Assembly (NCBI GenBank): GCA_030674185.1
Contig: JAPXFY010000023.1
Span: 18,915,265 to 18,979,264 of the forward strand
Reading direction: 5' to 3'
DNA: 64,000 bases
Source of the DNA: Monoplex corrugatus
Lineage: Eukaryota; Mollusca; Gastropoda; Littorinimorpha; Ranellidae
In this document: one piece after another, positions 26,140 to 63,862 of the stretch
Layout of the letters: every line of letters begins with the position of its first letter
Numbering within the stretch: position 1 is the stretch's first letter
Notes under the pieces: model-generated
What the model was told of the DNA's origin: nothing
Database searches by the model: none
What the model saw: only the letters and a program-made list of their open reading frames with translations
Position numbers and translations under genes: made by a program

Positions 26140-27180
26140 CTTCCTTTCACTTTTTTTTACCTCCATCAATCTCTTCCATTGTCAGCCTTTTACTTTTTTT
26201 AACCTCCATCAATCTCTCTTCCACTGTCAGCCTTTTACTTTTTTTAACCTCCATCAATCTCTCTTCCATTGTCAGCCTTTTACTTTTTTTTAACCTCCAT
26301 CAATCTCTCTTCCATTGTCAGCCTTTTACTTTTTTTAACCTCCATCAATCTCTCTTCCATTGTCAGCCTTTTACTTTTTTTTAACCTCCATCAATCTCTC
26401 TTCCATTGTCAGCCTTTTACTTTTTTTAACCTCCATCAATCTCTCTTCCATTGTCAGCCTTTTACTTTTTTTTAACCTCCATCAATCTCTCTTCCATTGT
26501 CAGCCTTTTACTTTTTTTTAACCTCCATCAATATATCTTCCACTGTCAGCCTTTTACTTTTTTTAACCTCCGTCAATCTCTTCCATTGTCAGCCTTTTAC
26601 TTTTTTTTAACCTCCATCAATATATCTTTCATTGTCAGCCTTTTACTTTTTTTAACCTCCATCAATATATCTTCCACTGTCAGCCTTTTACTTTTTTTAA
26701 CCTCCGTCAATATCTCTTCCACTGTCAGCCTTTTACTTTTTTTAACCTCCATCAATCTCTCTTCCACTGTCAGCCTTTTACTTTTTTTAACCTCCATCAA
26801 TATATCTTCCACTGTCAGCCTTTTACTTTTTTTAACCTCCGTCAATATCTCTTCCACTGTCAGCCTTTTACTTTTTTTAACCTCCATCAATATCTCTTCC
26901 ACTGTCAGCCTTTTACTTTTTTTAACCTCCGTCAATATATCTTCCACTGTCAGCCTTTTACTTTTTTTAACCTCCGTCAATATCTCTTCCACTGTCAGCC
27001 TTTTACTTTTTTTAACCTCCGTCAATATCTCTTCCACTGTCAGCCTTTTACTTTTTTTAACCTCCGTCAATATATCTTCCACTGTCAGCCTTTTACTTTT
27101 TTTAACCTCCGTCAATATCTCTTCCACTGTCAGCCTTTTACTTTTTTTAACCTCCGTCAATATCTCTTCCATTGTCAGCA
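26140..27180. repeat. 45-bp minisatellite (AACCTCCATCAATCTCTCTT unit)
   Basis: About 23 copies of AACCTCCATCAATCTCTCTT, CCATTGTCAGCC and TTTTACTTTTTTT. A 45-bp period with seven T bases keeps frames open on both strands: 250 codons plus, and 194 codons minus with a 15-residue LTVEEILTEVKKSKR repeat. Unit differences all change residues and units vary in T count, so coding is unlikely. Confidence 0.94.
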
Positions 27181-27423
27181 TGTCACAGCATGCCTACTGC
27201 TGAGTACCTGACTACCAATAACAAATTCTTCTCCAAAAGTTTCAAATGAAGTTAACAAAACAAAAATTATTACATTTGTGCCAGATGAACACCAGTCGTT
27301 ATATCAGAATTCCACCACACTTGAAATAATGAGCGTCATCCTGTATTTCTTCTTGAGGAAACCGAATCCCGACGGTCAGCCAGGAGATACAAGTGTGAAT
27401 AAATGATATAAACTGTTCTTGTT

Positions 27424-27880
27424 GACAGGGCTCAAAACAGGAGGAAAAAAACACTGAAACTAGGGGGGTCCAGGGGCATGCTCCCCCGGGAAATTTTTTT
27501 TTAAAACCAAGTGTAAATCTATGCCATTTCGCGCTTTCTGGACATAATTTCAAGAGATATTTAGTGCATAAAAATTGCTGTAAACACATAATTATTACAG
27601 GAAGATATATTTGGGAAAATGGGAGAAGGGGTTAAAAACATAATAATAAAATGAACACTCACCCTTTAACTTGAGTGTTTTACAGGTGTTTACCAACTGT
27701 AGTCTTTGAATGAAAATCAGGGGCCATAACTTGTGCGCCATTGCTATGAACGCTTGCAAGCTGATCACGGATGCCTTGCTCCTTTCGTTTTTTGTTTGTT
27801 TTTTTTTTGTTGTTGGTTTTTTTGACAAACCGAAATTGCGGAATTCCGCCCAGACACGGAACGTTTTAAGCCCTGTGTTG
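27424..27880 (+). mobile_element. Dispersed element D, longer copy
   Basis: Shares AAGTGTAAATCTATGCCATT, CGCTTTCTGGACATAATTTC and AATTCCGCCCAGACACGGAA with 51588-51815. Between the last two shared blocks this copy has about 180 extra bases (27645-27822). Type unknown. Confidence 0.65.
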
Positions 27881-27935
27881 TTCATTACCATGTTCCCTAA
27901 TGGCAGGTCTTCATCATGCTCTGTGCCTGTGCAGG

Positions 27936-28055
27936 TAACCCTTTGACACTCGCACCCTGTCCACTAACATCCAAGAAGCTGGTGGACAGGATGAGGTGTC
28001 AAAGGGTTAAGTTTTTGCAGGTGGTAGATAGGGTGCGGTAGCCAAAGGGTTAAAC
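27936..28055. mobile_element. TTAA-type palindromic MITE, compact copy
   Basis: GTAACCCTTTGACACTCGC, an inner palindromic core with GTCCAC ... GTGGAC, GTGTCAAAGGGTTAAG, then TTTTTGCAGGTGG and CAAAGGGTTAA. Confidence 0.8.
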
Positions 28056-28215
28056 ACCAATTCATTCAAAATGAAACACTGCTTGTAAAGGTCTGATAAG
28101 GTACTGGTGTCTGCAATCAAGTAACTGAGAGAGGCAGTAGATGTTGAAATATGCCGGCAAATGAACAAAGCCTACTTTTTAATACATGATAAACAACTAC
28201 TTAAGTTGGAACATG

Positions 28216-28271
<56 letters not shown>

Positions 28272-28343
28272 ACACACACACACACACCACACACACACAT
28301 ACACACTCAGACACAGACACACACAGACACACAGACACACACA

Positions 28344-28390
<47 letters not shown>

Positions 28391-28410
28391 ACACACCACA
28401 CACACACACA
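28216..28410. repeat. (CA)n with CAGA interruptions
   Basis: CA dinucleotides; the middle has ACACAGAC units. Confidence 0.96.
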
Positions 28411-28439
28411 AAACTTCATTACCGTGCTGAGAACTGCGA

Positions 28440-28795
28440 TTCCAGAATGTGACACTTGCTGTAAATGAAAGACCAGCAGACAAAGACAAAATCAGAAACA
28501 AAGAGATCAGACAGACGGTTGGAACAACACCAGTCATCCATGACATCGCACAACAACGGATCAGAACAGCTGACCAGGACATCGGTCAATCAGATCGACC
28601 TTAGAACTCACATCAGACGCTCAGGCTTCAGAGCTAGAGGATGACCATGGAGGTGCTGGGTGGACGAGTGGTGGACGTGCTCTATATCGACTAACATGGA
28701 CACTGCACAAGTGTCCCCCTCTACCTGCAGGACATCAGCTTATCTCCCCGAGACTCCTCACGACAGGAGTGGACGGAAAAAGTCAAGTAAGCAGA
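28440..28795 (+). pseudogene. LINE reverse-transcriptase C-terminal fragment, copy 2
   Basis: The plus strand reads DKIRNKEIRQTVGTTPVIH then DIAQQRIRT, and after frameshifts GRPWRCWVDEWW ... LPETPHDRSGRKKSS. This aligns by eye with the better-kept copy at 41414-41928 (DKIRNEV ... GATPILQHI ... RGRPRRRWSDSV ... LPATPTGTSGRKK). Both are on the plus strand and end in the same SGRKK then AAGTAAG tail. Confidence 0.75.
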
Positions 28796-28861
28796 ACAAC
28801 ATGAATCATTCCCTTGACATGATGAACAGGAAGGAGTTTTTCACAGCGTACACCAAACCTC

Positions 28862-29095
28862 TGTCTCATTCTGACCTTTCTGAACCAATAGTTCAGCCAT
28901 ACACTGCATCCTTTTCTCATTCTGACCTTTCTGAACCAACAGGTCAGCCATACACTGCATCCTTTTCTCATTCTGACCTTTCTGAACCAACAGGTCAGCC
29001 ATACACTGCATCCTTTTCTCATTCTGACCTTTCTGAACCAACAGGTCAGCCATACACTGCATCCTTTTCTCATTCTGACCTTTCTGAACAAAAAG
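28862..29095. repeat. 51-bp minisatellite after LINE fragment
   Basis: About 4.5 near-identical copies of CTCATTCTGACCTTTCTGAA plus CCAACAGGTCAGCCATACAC and TGCATCCTTTT. In the open frame that continues from the LINE end (28660-29109) this gives a 17-residue repeat, YTASFSHSDLSEPTGQP. Confidence 0.92.
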
Positions 29096-29197
29096 ATAAT
29101 GACAGCTAACCAGCAACACATAATCCCTAACCCACCCACAAACATTTTTTGCACACGTCCAAAAAAAACCATGAATATTCAGAATATAGCCACATTT

Positions 29198-29425
29198 ACC
29201 CTTCGACTTCCTCACCCTATCCATCAGCTTCCTGCATTAATTAGCCAAGATTGCAAAGCAACACCTTAACCCTTTCACCCCCTCACCTCATTCACAGCTG
29301 GTGGACAGAGTGAGAGAGTGTAAGGATCAAGTTTTTGCAGAAAGCTGGTGGACAGGGTGATGGACTCAAAGGACTTCAGTTTTTGCAGCTGATGGATAGG
29401 GTGAGAGAGTGAAAGGAATAGAAAT
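29198..29425. mobile_element. TTAA-type palindromic MITE cluster, degraded
   Basis: Several half-units (CTTAACCCTTTCACCCCCTC, AGCTGGTGGACAGAGTGAG, AAGCTGGTGGACAGGGTGAT) with eroded ends. Confidence 0.65.
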
Positions 29426-29715
29426 TGAGTATTTCAACACCATTTAGCATTTGGATTGCATCATAAAAGTATTCCACTTTCAAACATCTCAGATGATTAG
29501 GGTCACATGGGTAATACAATATTCTACAGTATGCGAGTTACTCAATGCCCAAAATAGTCAATGTACCTGATATTCTATTATTCTCGCAGCACGTTAAAAT
29601 GTTCAATATTGTAAACACTACTCTGACCATTCTTTTCATTGACAAAAGTGACCTATAATATGGACACATGGAACGTTACAATTGTTTGGTCTATGTATAT
29701 GTTTTTCTTCTTTCA

Positions 29716-29908
29716 ACCCCTTGACTCCCCGCACCCTATCCACCAACTGCAAAAACTTAACCCTTCGACTTCCTCACCCTATCCATCAGCTTCCTGCAGG
29801 AAGCTGGTGGATAGGGTGAGGAAGTCAAAGGGTTAAGTTTTTGCTTTGCTAGCATGGTTGGCAATGCAAGATGCTGGTGGGCAGGGTGCAAGAGTCAAAG
29901 AGTTAAAT
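29716..29908. mobile_element. TTAA palindromic MITE, well-preserved nested copy
   Basis: Outer left half CCCCTTGACTCCCCGCACCC to CAACTGCAAAAAC, then TTAA, then inner palindrome CCCTTCGACTTCCTCACCC ... GGGTGAGGAAGTCAAAGGG with centre AGCTTCCTGCAGGAAGCT, then TTAA, then outer right half GTTTTTGCTTTGCTAGCATG to CAGAGTTAA. It shows the palindrome-within-palindrome design most clearly. Confidence 0.88.
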
Positions 29909-29997
29909 ATAGTTAGTGTGCTCAACAATCTGAGCACACCAGTGTTCAAATAATAATTATGACAGTCACATTTAGCAACCTCAGCATGCTGCAAGGA

Positions 29998-30000
<3 letters not shown>

Positions 30001-30079
<79 letters not shown>
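30001..30079. repeat. (CA)n microsatellite
   Basis: Uninterrupted CA dinucleotides, about 39 units. Confidence 0.97.
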
Positions 30080-30081
<2 letters not shown>

Positions 30082-30518
30082 TATGTCCAGCAGCGTAACC
30101 AAACCCTGTCTGATGTTAGCAGAAAAATCTCATCTAAAGTATAAGAAATCAAAATGTATTAAAAAGAAATAATATATAAATAAAACTAAGTCTACAAATC
30201 ATAGCAAAATAAAAAAAATAAATAACCTGTGTAATAAACTCATATAAAGCCTGTCTCGATCAACAAAGGAGGCAAATGTGGTTTACAAGAATTCCTTGGA
30301 AAAAAGCAAACACGTACACAGCAACAAAATCAAAAACAACTACAAAAACAAACCAAAAAACAAAAAATCGGCAATATATGCAAAATGAAAACAAAAAAAC
30401 CAAAAAAACCACACTCCCCAACAACAAAAAAACACTAAAACAAAACAAAACAAAACAAAAAACATACCTCCCACAGTATGAAAACACTACCAAAAAAAAA
30501 ACCCAAACACATACAAAA
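30080..30518. other. A-rich DNA, no gene recognised
   Basis: Poly(A)-rich, AAAC repeats; no gene. Confidence 0.5.
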
Positions 30519-30519
30519 A

Positions 30520-30716
30520 TTAATCCTTTGAATCCCGCACCCTATCCACTGACTGTTCAACCTTAACCCTTTGACTCCCTCACTCTGTAACCCTTTGACT
30601 CCCTCCAGGAAGCTGGTGATAGGGTGCGGGAGTCAAAGCGTAAAGCTTTTGTTTTGCTAGCATAATTGACAATGCAGGATGCTGGTGGACAGGGTGCGGG
30701 AGTGAAAGGATTAATG
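30520..30716. mobile_element. TTAA-type palindromic MITE, nested
   Basis: TTAATCCTTTGAATCCCGC to GACTGTTCAACC, TTAA, an inner unit with one arm shortened (GACTCCCTCACTCTG / GACTCCCTCCAGGAAGC), then CTTTTGTTTTGCTAGCATAA to GGATTAA. Confidence 0.8.
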
Positions 30717-31227
30717 GGATAACACCCAACAACCAGGACAGCAGGATTTGCATAGAAGCATGCGCACACATATGGATAAAGCAAGCGCACACGTATGGAT
30801 AACACAAAGATAGATAAAAAAAAAAAAATTAAAAAAAAAAATGATGCATACTGTTGTGGTCAGAACAGTCTATAAGATGAACAATGATCCTATTCTGTCT
30901 CTTGTGATAATGGCGACTTACACAACGCACAATGCACGACCCAAACAGTCCAGCCACACCTGCACTCACACTCTTCTGACGGCAGTTTAACGTGCCTTCT
31001 TCTTATAACTTTACATGGAAAAAGGGGCTGTATGTATTATTAAACACTTTCTTTACCACTTTTCTGCTCTTGGGCTGTAACAATGTATCTGCATTTACTC
31101 TACTTGACAATGCGCTACCTGGGTAGTCTGTTTCTTGTCAAAAAGAAGAAAAGCAGCGGAGGGGTTAATGTCATCTACAGTATATCGTGACGTATAGTCT
31201 ATAGAAATCTGGGTGCACAAATAACAC

Positions 31228-31267
31228 AGGTGTGTGTGTGTGTGTGTGTGTCTGTGTGTGTCTGTGT

Positions 31268-31321
<54 letters not shown>

Positions 31322-31353
31322 GTGTGTGTGTATGTGTGTGTGTGTGTGTGTGT

Positions 31354-31438
<85 letters not shown>
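31228..31438. repeat. (TG)n microsatellite, long
   Basis: About 100 TG units with a few TCTG and TATG interruptions. Confidence 0.97.
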
Positions 31439-31723
31439 GTCACATCAGTTCCCTTGCATACAATACATACCATCATTCCACATTTTCAACATAGAAATAA
31501 AACATCACATCTTCCCTAACTCTACGGCAATACTGACAAACTCTTCTTTGGCAGGTTCAGAGGGGGTGGGGGGGGGGAGATGTGGGAGGGGGAATGTGGG
31601 GAGGGGATGGGGCTTGATGACAAAATCTGCAATTACAACTCAAATTCAAAGCGACTGCCTCTTTACCCCGAACATCAGAGCTTTGAAAGTCACAGAACCG
31701 TTCATTATTGCTCGTTTCACTGA

Positions 31724-31771
31724 ATTAACCCTTTCACCCACACACCCTATTTGCAAGCTGCAAAATCTTAA
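31724..31771. mobile_element. Left half of a TTAA palindromic MITE
   Basis: TTAACCCTTTCACCCACAC to CAAGCTGCAAAATC, then TTAA, at which the element 31772-32372 is inserted. Confidence 0.7.
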
Positions 31772-32372
31772 CTCTCTCGCTACAAGCATCGGGATTTACC
31801 GATCATGTCTCAACAACGCTTGTCTACGAGCGTCAGAGAAATCCAACTTGAGTTTTGAAAATTCGCGAGGCTGTCAGTATTTCCGTTAACCGAAAGTAAT
31901 AGCCAGAAATAGATTCTTCAGTCATTCCTAGCCTCGTTTCAGGCCATGAGGTCACTGTACTACACAGTTGGTGTGTAGACAGTGCAACGTTCACGACCCA
32001 CTATTTCCACAGTGAAGCAGATGACAGAAAAGCAAATGGCTGAACAATACTCAACAACTCGGCACTGTTCAACATGATCTCTTCCTTCAGTGCATGTGGG
32101 GTGTATGAACTGTTGTATTGACCTGACTGTGTATTCTGTAAGGCATTTTTCACCTGAAAATTTCTCTAATTTTACTTGTACCGTTACTCAGCAACCATGA
32201 AGGTTAGACAGTTGAAATTTCAGCATGTTGTACACCAATCTTTTAATATATGACTTGCCAAATTTCAAAACTCTCTGTTTTCATTTATTTGTAAGAGAAT
32301 TTTTCTCATGACCTATACAAATGGTGCGTACCAAGGGGACGGCAAGGGGCATAATCGTACGTAGCGAGTGAC
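31772..32372 (+). mobile_element. piggyBac-like deletion derivative (601 bp)
   Basis: Flanked by TTAA (31768-31771, 32373-32376). Its ends CTCTCTCGCTACAAGC and GTACGTAGCGAGTGAC form imperfect TIRs, and the right end matches that of the relic at 37744-38784 (GTACC...GGGGA...GCAAGGGG...GAGTGA). No transposase remains. It lies exactly in the central TTAA of palindromic MITE units. Confidence 0.7.
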
Positions 32373-32375
32373 TTA

Positions 32376-32600
32376 AGCCTTTGACTCCCTCACCCCATCT
32401 ACCAGCTTCTTGCAGGAAGCTGGTGGATACGGTGAGGGAGTGAAAGGGTTTAGTTTTTGCTTTGTTACCATGTCTGTCGATGCAGGATGCTGGTGGATAG
32501 GGAGTGAGGAAGTCAAAGGGTTAAGTTTTTGCCTTGTTATCATTTCTGTCGATGCAGGATGCTGGTGGATAGGGAGTGAGGAAGTCAAAGGGTTAACGAC
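32376..32600. mobile_element. TTAA palindromic MITE and tandem half-units
   Basis: CCTTTGACTCCCTCACCCC ... GGTGAGGGAGTGAAAGGG, then two copies of a ~76-bp right half with TTTTTGC and GATGCAGGATGCTGGTGG, each ending AAGTCAAAGGGTTAA. Confidence 0.85.
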
Positions 32601-32767
32601 AACAACAAAAACATCAGCCTTACTCATTAATAAACACATGGTGAGCTTTTTATACTGTCGCATTATGAATTCTATTATTGACAGAGTTGTTTCCCTTAGT
32701 AGTGCTGCCCATTCTAAGGCCTCTGAAACCATGGAAATGAGTTATGATGGTTACAATTTTGATGAGG

Positions 32768-32955
32768 GTTAACCTTTTGACTCCTGCACCCTACCCACCA
32801 ACTGCAAAAACTTAACTCTTTGATTCCCTCACTCTATTCACCAGCTTCCGGCAAGAAGCTGTTGGATAGGGTGAAGAAATCAAGTAAGTTTTTGCTTTGC
32901 TAGCATGGTTGACAATGCAGGATGCTGGTGGACAGGGTGCAGGAGTCAAAGGTCT
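32768..32955. mobile_element. TTAA-type palindromic MITE, nested
   Basis: GTTAACCTTTTGACTCCTGC to CAACTGCAAAAAC, TTAA, inner palindrome with CCAGCTTCCGGCAAGAAGCT, and right half TTTTTGCTTTGCTAGCATGG to GAGTCAAAGG; the final TTAA is lost. Confidence 0.82.
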
Positions 32956-33530
32956 ACAGACTACTTTCACCTTTCAAACAAATCTAACAGATCATGATCA
33001 CTCCAACTGCCACATTCAAACAGAAAATGGGTTGTGACTTTTAATGACAGCCTTGATAATTTTGGACCTACGTTACATGGTATACGTGCCATAACCCGTA
33101 GAAAATCTTTCACTGTGGCCTTGTTTTCAGCAGACTGAGATTACTAGATGAAGACTGAAACATGCACAGGTTAAAAAAAAAGAGAAACCCTTGTGATGTT
33201 TTCATCCACAGACAAATCATGACATACAACAGATCAATTGGAATTATCTTTCATTTTGTTTCAAAAAGGACATGCAAAAAGAAAGAAAAAAAAAGCACAA
33301 GCAATGGAGAAAAAATCCTGCATGAACTTTTCACAAAAAGAAGATGAAATCAGAAGCGAGGCACATCCATGAAGACATATCCATGACAATATTATCGACT
33401 GACACATTCATCAATACTATCAATTTGTGCCCTTGTTTTTCTACAACTATGATACAAAAAACAAACAAAAAAAGAAAAGGTTGAAAAGTTACTGTTCCCG
33501 GAATTGCCAAAAGTGATGGTCCACAAGTCT
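32956..33530. other. No gene recognised
   Basis: A-rich DNA with short frames only. Confidence 0.5.
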
Positions 33531-34940
33531 CTATGACGCCACCCCCTCCCTTCACCCTCCTATCGTTTCTATGACGCCACCCCTCCCTTCACCCCTATTT
33601 CATGACCACACCTCCTCACCTCTTCTTTCTATGACGCCACACCCCCTCCCTTCACCCTCCTATCATTTCTATGACGCCACACCCCCTCCCTTCACCCTCC
33701 TATCTTTCTATGACGCCACACCCCCTCCCTTCACCCTCCTATCTTTTCTATGACGCCACCCCCTCCCTTCACCCTCCTATCTTTTCTATGACGCCACCCC
33801 CCTCCCTTCACCCTCCTATTGTTTCTATGACGCCACACCCCCTCCCTTCACCTTCCTATCGTTTCTATGACGCCACACCCCCTCCCTTCACCCTCCTATC
33901 GTTTCTATGACGCCACACCCCCTCCCTTCACCCTCCTATGTTTCTATGACGCCACACCCCCTCCCTTCACCCTCCTATCGTTTCTATGACGCCACCCCCC
34001 TCCCTTCACCCTCCTATTGTTTCTATGACGCCACCCCCCTCCCTTCACCCTCCTATTGTTTCTATGACGCCACACCCCCTCCCTTCACCCTCCTATCTTT
34101 CTATGACGCCACCCCCCTCCCTTCACCCTCCTATCTTTTCTATGACGCCACACCCCCTCCCTTCACCCTCCTATCTTTCTATGACGCCACACCCCCTCCC
34201 TTCACCCTCCTATCGTTTCTATGACGCCACACCCCCTCCCTTCACCCTCCTATCGTTTTCTATGACGCCACACCCCCCCCTCACCCATCTCACCCACCCC
34301 TCCTATCTTTTTCTATGACGCCACCCCCCCTCCCTTCACCCTCCTATTGTTTCTATGACGCCACACCCCCTCCCTTCACCTTCCTATCGTTTCTATGACG
34401 CCACACCCCCTCCCTTCACCCTCCTATCGTTTCTATGACGCCACACCCCCTCCCTTCACCCTCCTATTGTTTCTATGACGCCACACCCCCTCCCTTCACC
34501 CTCCTATCGTTTCTATGACGCCACCCCCTCCCTTCACCCTCCTATCGTTTCTATGACGCCACCCCCCCTCCCTTCACCCTCCTATTGTTTCTATGACGCC
34601 ACACCCCCTCCCTTCACCCTCCTATCATTTCTATGACGCCACCCCCTCCCTTCACCCTCCTATCATTTCTATGACGCCACCCCCTCCCTTCACCCTCCTA
34701 TCGTTTCTATGACGCCACAGCCCCTCCCTTCACCCTCCTATTGTTTCTATGACGCCACCCCCCCTCCCTTCACCCTCCTATCATTTCTATGACGCCACCC
34801 CCTCCCTTCACCCTCCTATCGTTTCTATGACGCCACACCCCCTCCCTTCACCCTCCTATCGTTTCTATGACGCCACACCCCCTCCCTTCACCCTCCTATC
34901 ATTTCTATGACGCCACCCCCTCCCTTCACCCTCCTATCTC
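33531..34940. repeat. 38-41-bp minisatellite (TTTCTATGACGCCACACCCC unit)
   Basis: About 36 copies of TTTCTATGACGCCACACCCC plus CTCCCTTCACCCTCCTATCG; C-run length differs between units. Strongly pyrimidine-biased on this strand. Confidence 0.96.
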
Positions 34941-35005
34941 GAGAGAGATCCTGACTCTCTCATAAACAATAAGAACAAAATGTACTCATTCAAACATTAT
35001 GCTGA

Positions 35006-35069
<64 letters not shown>

Positions 35070-35487
35070 ATATTCCATAAACCCCACTACTTTCCACACT
35101 GTTGTAACATTAAACCTTTGTCTGCACAGCTTTTTGAGAGGATGTTGGACAATTCTGTAAAGTCTCGCATCAAAACCTATTTGGACGACTGTTAGGAGTG
35201 TGAAACCATCTTGAAAACACCCAATACCAAGCCACTGATACGGGAGGGTGTAGAGGCGGATGCAGGGCACAGAGAAACATCTTCAACAGCCCAACCACAA
35301 GCAACCATCACAAAATTCTGATCCCAGCCATCCCCCCCCCCCCTCCCCAAACCCATGTCCCCCCCCCCCCCCCCTTCTCCCTCTCTCTCACGCCCGCAAT
35401 TCCCACTGTATAAGCAGTAATACGATAGTCACACAATAATACATTTGTTGAACATTCACACCACAGCAAATGGACGCCACGTCAGGG
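34941..35487. other. Region after the chimaerin stop: CT tract and C runs
   Basis: Includes (CT)n at 35007-35068 and two C-rich runs at 35333-35343 and 35361-35374. It may be 3' untranslated sequence on the minus strand, but no clear polyadenylation signal is visible. Confidence 0.5.
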
Positions 35488-62130
<26,643 letters not shown>

Positions 62131-62224
62131 CTGAAAACATACGAGTTCATGTACACAGGTTTTACTTATCAGCATACACACTTTTAAATACATGCTTTTT
62201 AACAACTTGACTCCCACACCCTGT

Positions 62225-63180
62225 CCACCAGCTTCAGGTAGTCGTGATCGGCACCCCTTTTTGGCCTTGAAGTCACCAAGTAGGACAAGAAAATACCAGG
62301 GATATTCTTGATAGTGTCATTGAGGTAAGCATAGAACTAGTCCTTTGCCTCTGGTATAGATGTTAGGGTAGGACCATAGGCACTCACAAGAGTGACTGTG
62401 CTGTCAGATCTATAGAGATGGAGAGCCAGCATGCATTCAAATCTCTTGTCACCTCGATCAATCATTTTCAACAGGAATTCTTGACTGCATATCCAACTCC
62501 ATGTTCTCTGTGCTCTTCAGCACTCTTTCCTTGCCAGAACAAGGTGTAGTCTTTCTCCTTGAGCGTGCCTGAGCCAGCTACGTGCGTTTCTTGCGAGGCA
62601 GCTATGTCAACCTGTAGTTTCAGGAGCTAGTCGTTGATGACAGCTGTCTTTCTTGCACCACGATGTCTTGGATGTTCTCTGATAGCCCTGATGTTGTGCG
62701 GACGTTGTAACATCCCAGTCTGAGAGCTGGTCTCTTCTGTTTTATGTTTTGATTTTCTGACTTTTTTTTCTGGTGCAGGAACTTGCACTAGTTGCAGTCT
62801 CCTTGTCAGTATTTTCCTAATCTCCAAGCACCCAGTGGAGAAGGCAAACTGTGGCGGGACAGCACCTATTTGACTGGGGGTTGCCCACCTTAGGCAGGTG
62901 GTGGCTGTCCTGTGAGATCTGAGTATCTCTCCCAAAGGCTGGAAGCAGCCCCTGGCGCTACGCTGCATGCCAAATGAAGTGAAGCTGGAGTGACCTCTCC
63001 AAGGTGCAAGCCAGAGAGGGGTGATATGGAGGACAAGCTGTTGCCCATGTAGCAGGTCCCCCTCTCCACACTGTTGATGGGACCAAAGGTACGGTAAAGG
63101 CCTGTGCAGTTTGGCAACAACTGTGTTACAGGAACTGCTGGAACACTGCCAAAAAAAAGCAGTGAACCACCTTAGGACTC
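62225..63180 (-). pseudogene. LINE endonuclease region, multiply frameshifted
   Basis: Minus-strand frames read RKTAVIND, LQVDIAASQETHVAGSGTL, DYTLFWQGKSAEEHREHGV, FECMLALHLYRSDSTVTLV and RGADHDYLKLVD. The order xDIAxxQETH ... HGVGYAVKN ... TLVSAYGPT ... GADHD follows the APE-type endonuclease of non-LTR retrotransposons. Several stops and frameshifts are present and no reverse transcriptase follows at lower coordinates, so this is a broken fragment. 62640-63180 is probably its 5' leader. Confidence 0.82.
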
Positions 63181-63219
63181 CAGCTCCAGATGTCAGGTCA
63201 GGGTTTCCCTGCTACCAGT

Positions 63220-63388
63220 TGGTAAAGGGAAACCCAGTACAACCTGGTAAAGGGTAACCCAGTACAACCTGGTAAAGGGTAACCCAGTACAACCTGGTAA
63301 AGGGTAACCCAGTACAACCTGGTAAATGGTAACCCAGTACAACCTGTCACACCTGCTAGTGGTAAAGGGTAACCCAGTACAACCTGTC
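63220..63388. repeat. 25-bp minisatellite (GGTAAAGGGTAACCCAGTAC unit)
   Basis: Six to seven copies of GGTAAAGGGTAACCCAGTAC plus AACCT, with one extra TGTCACACCTGCTAGT spacer. Confidence 0.94.
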
Positions 63389-63526
63389 ACACAGGGAAGA
63401 TGGAACTGGTAGCCTTGGATGGCAGTTCATCCAGGAGAATGAAAACTCTGACTTCAAACCTGTTGCCTTGCACCATATCCATTCACTGGGGAGGCTTTTA
63501 GAGTAAACCCTGAGAAAATTCTAAAT

Positions 63527-63531
<5 letters not shown>

Positions 63532-63604
<73 letters not shown>

Positions 63605-63828
63605 TGGGTGTGTGTGGGTGTGTGGGTGGGTGGGTGGGTGGAGAGTGTGTTTGGGGGGTGGGGGGGGGGGGGTGAAGAGAGAAAAAAAAGTGTGTATGTG
63701 GGTAGGTGGTGTGGTGTGGGTGGGGGGGTATGTGTGTATGTGGGTGTGTGGGTGTGGGTGTGGGGGTTATGGGTGTGTGAGGGGGGGAGCATGTGTGTGT
63801 GTGTGTGTGGGGGGGGGGGGGAAGGGTT

Positions 63829-63860
<32 letters not shown>
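63532..63860. repeat. (GA)n, (TG)n and G-rich GTGGG repeats
   Basis: GA to 63561, TG to 63600, then G-rich units with runs of nine or more G bases around 63660-63672 and 63809-63820, then TG again. Confidence 0.95.
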
Positions 63861-63862
<2 letters not shown>

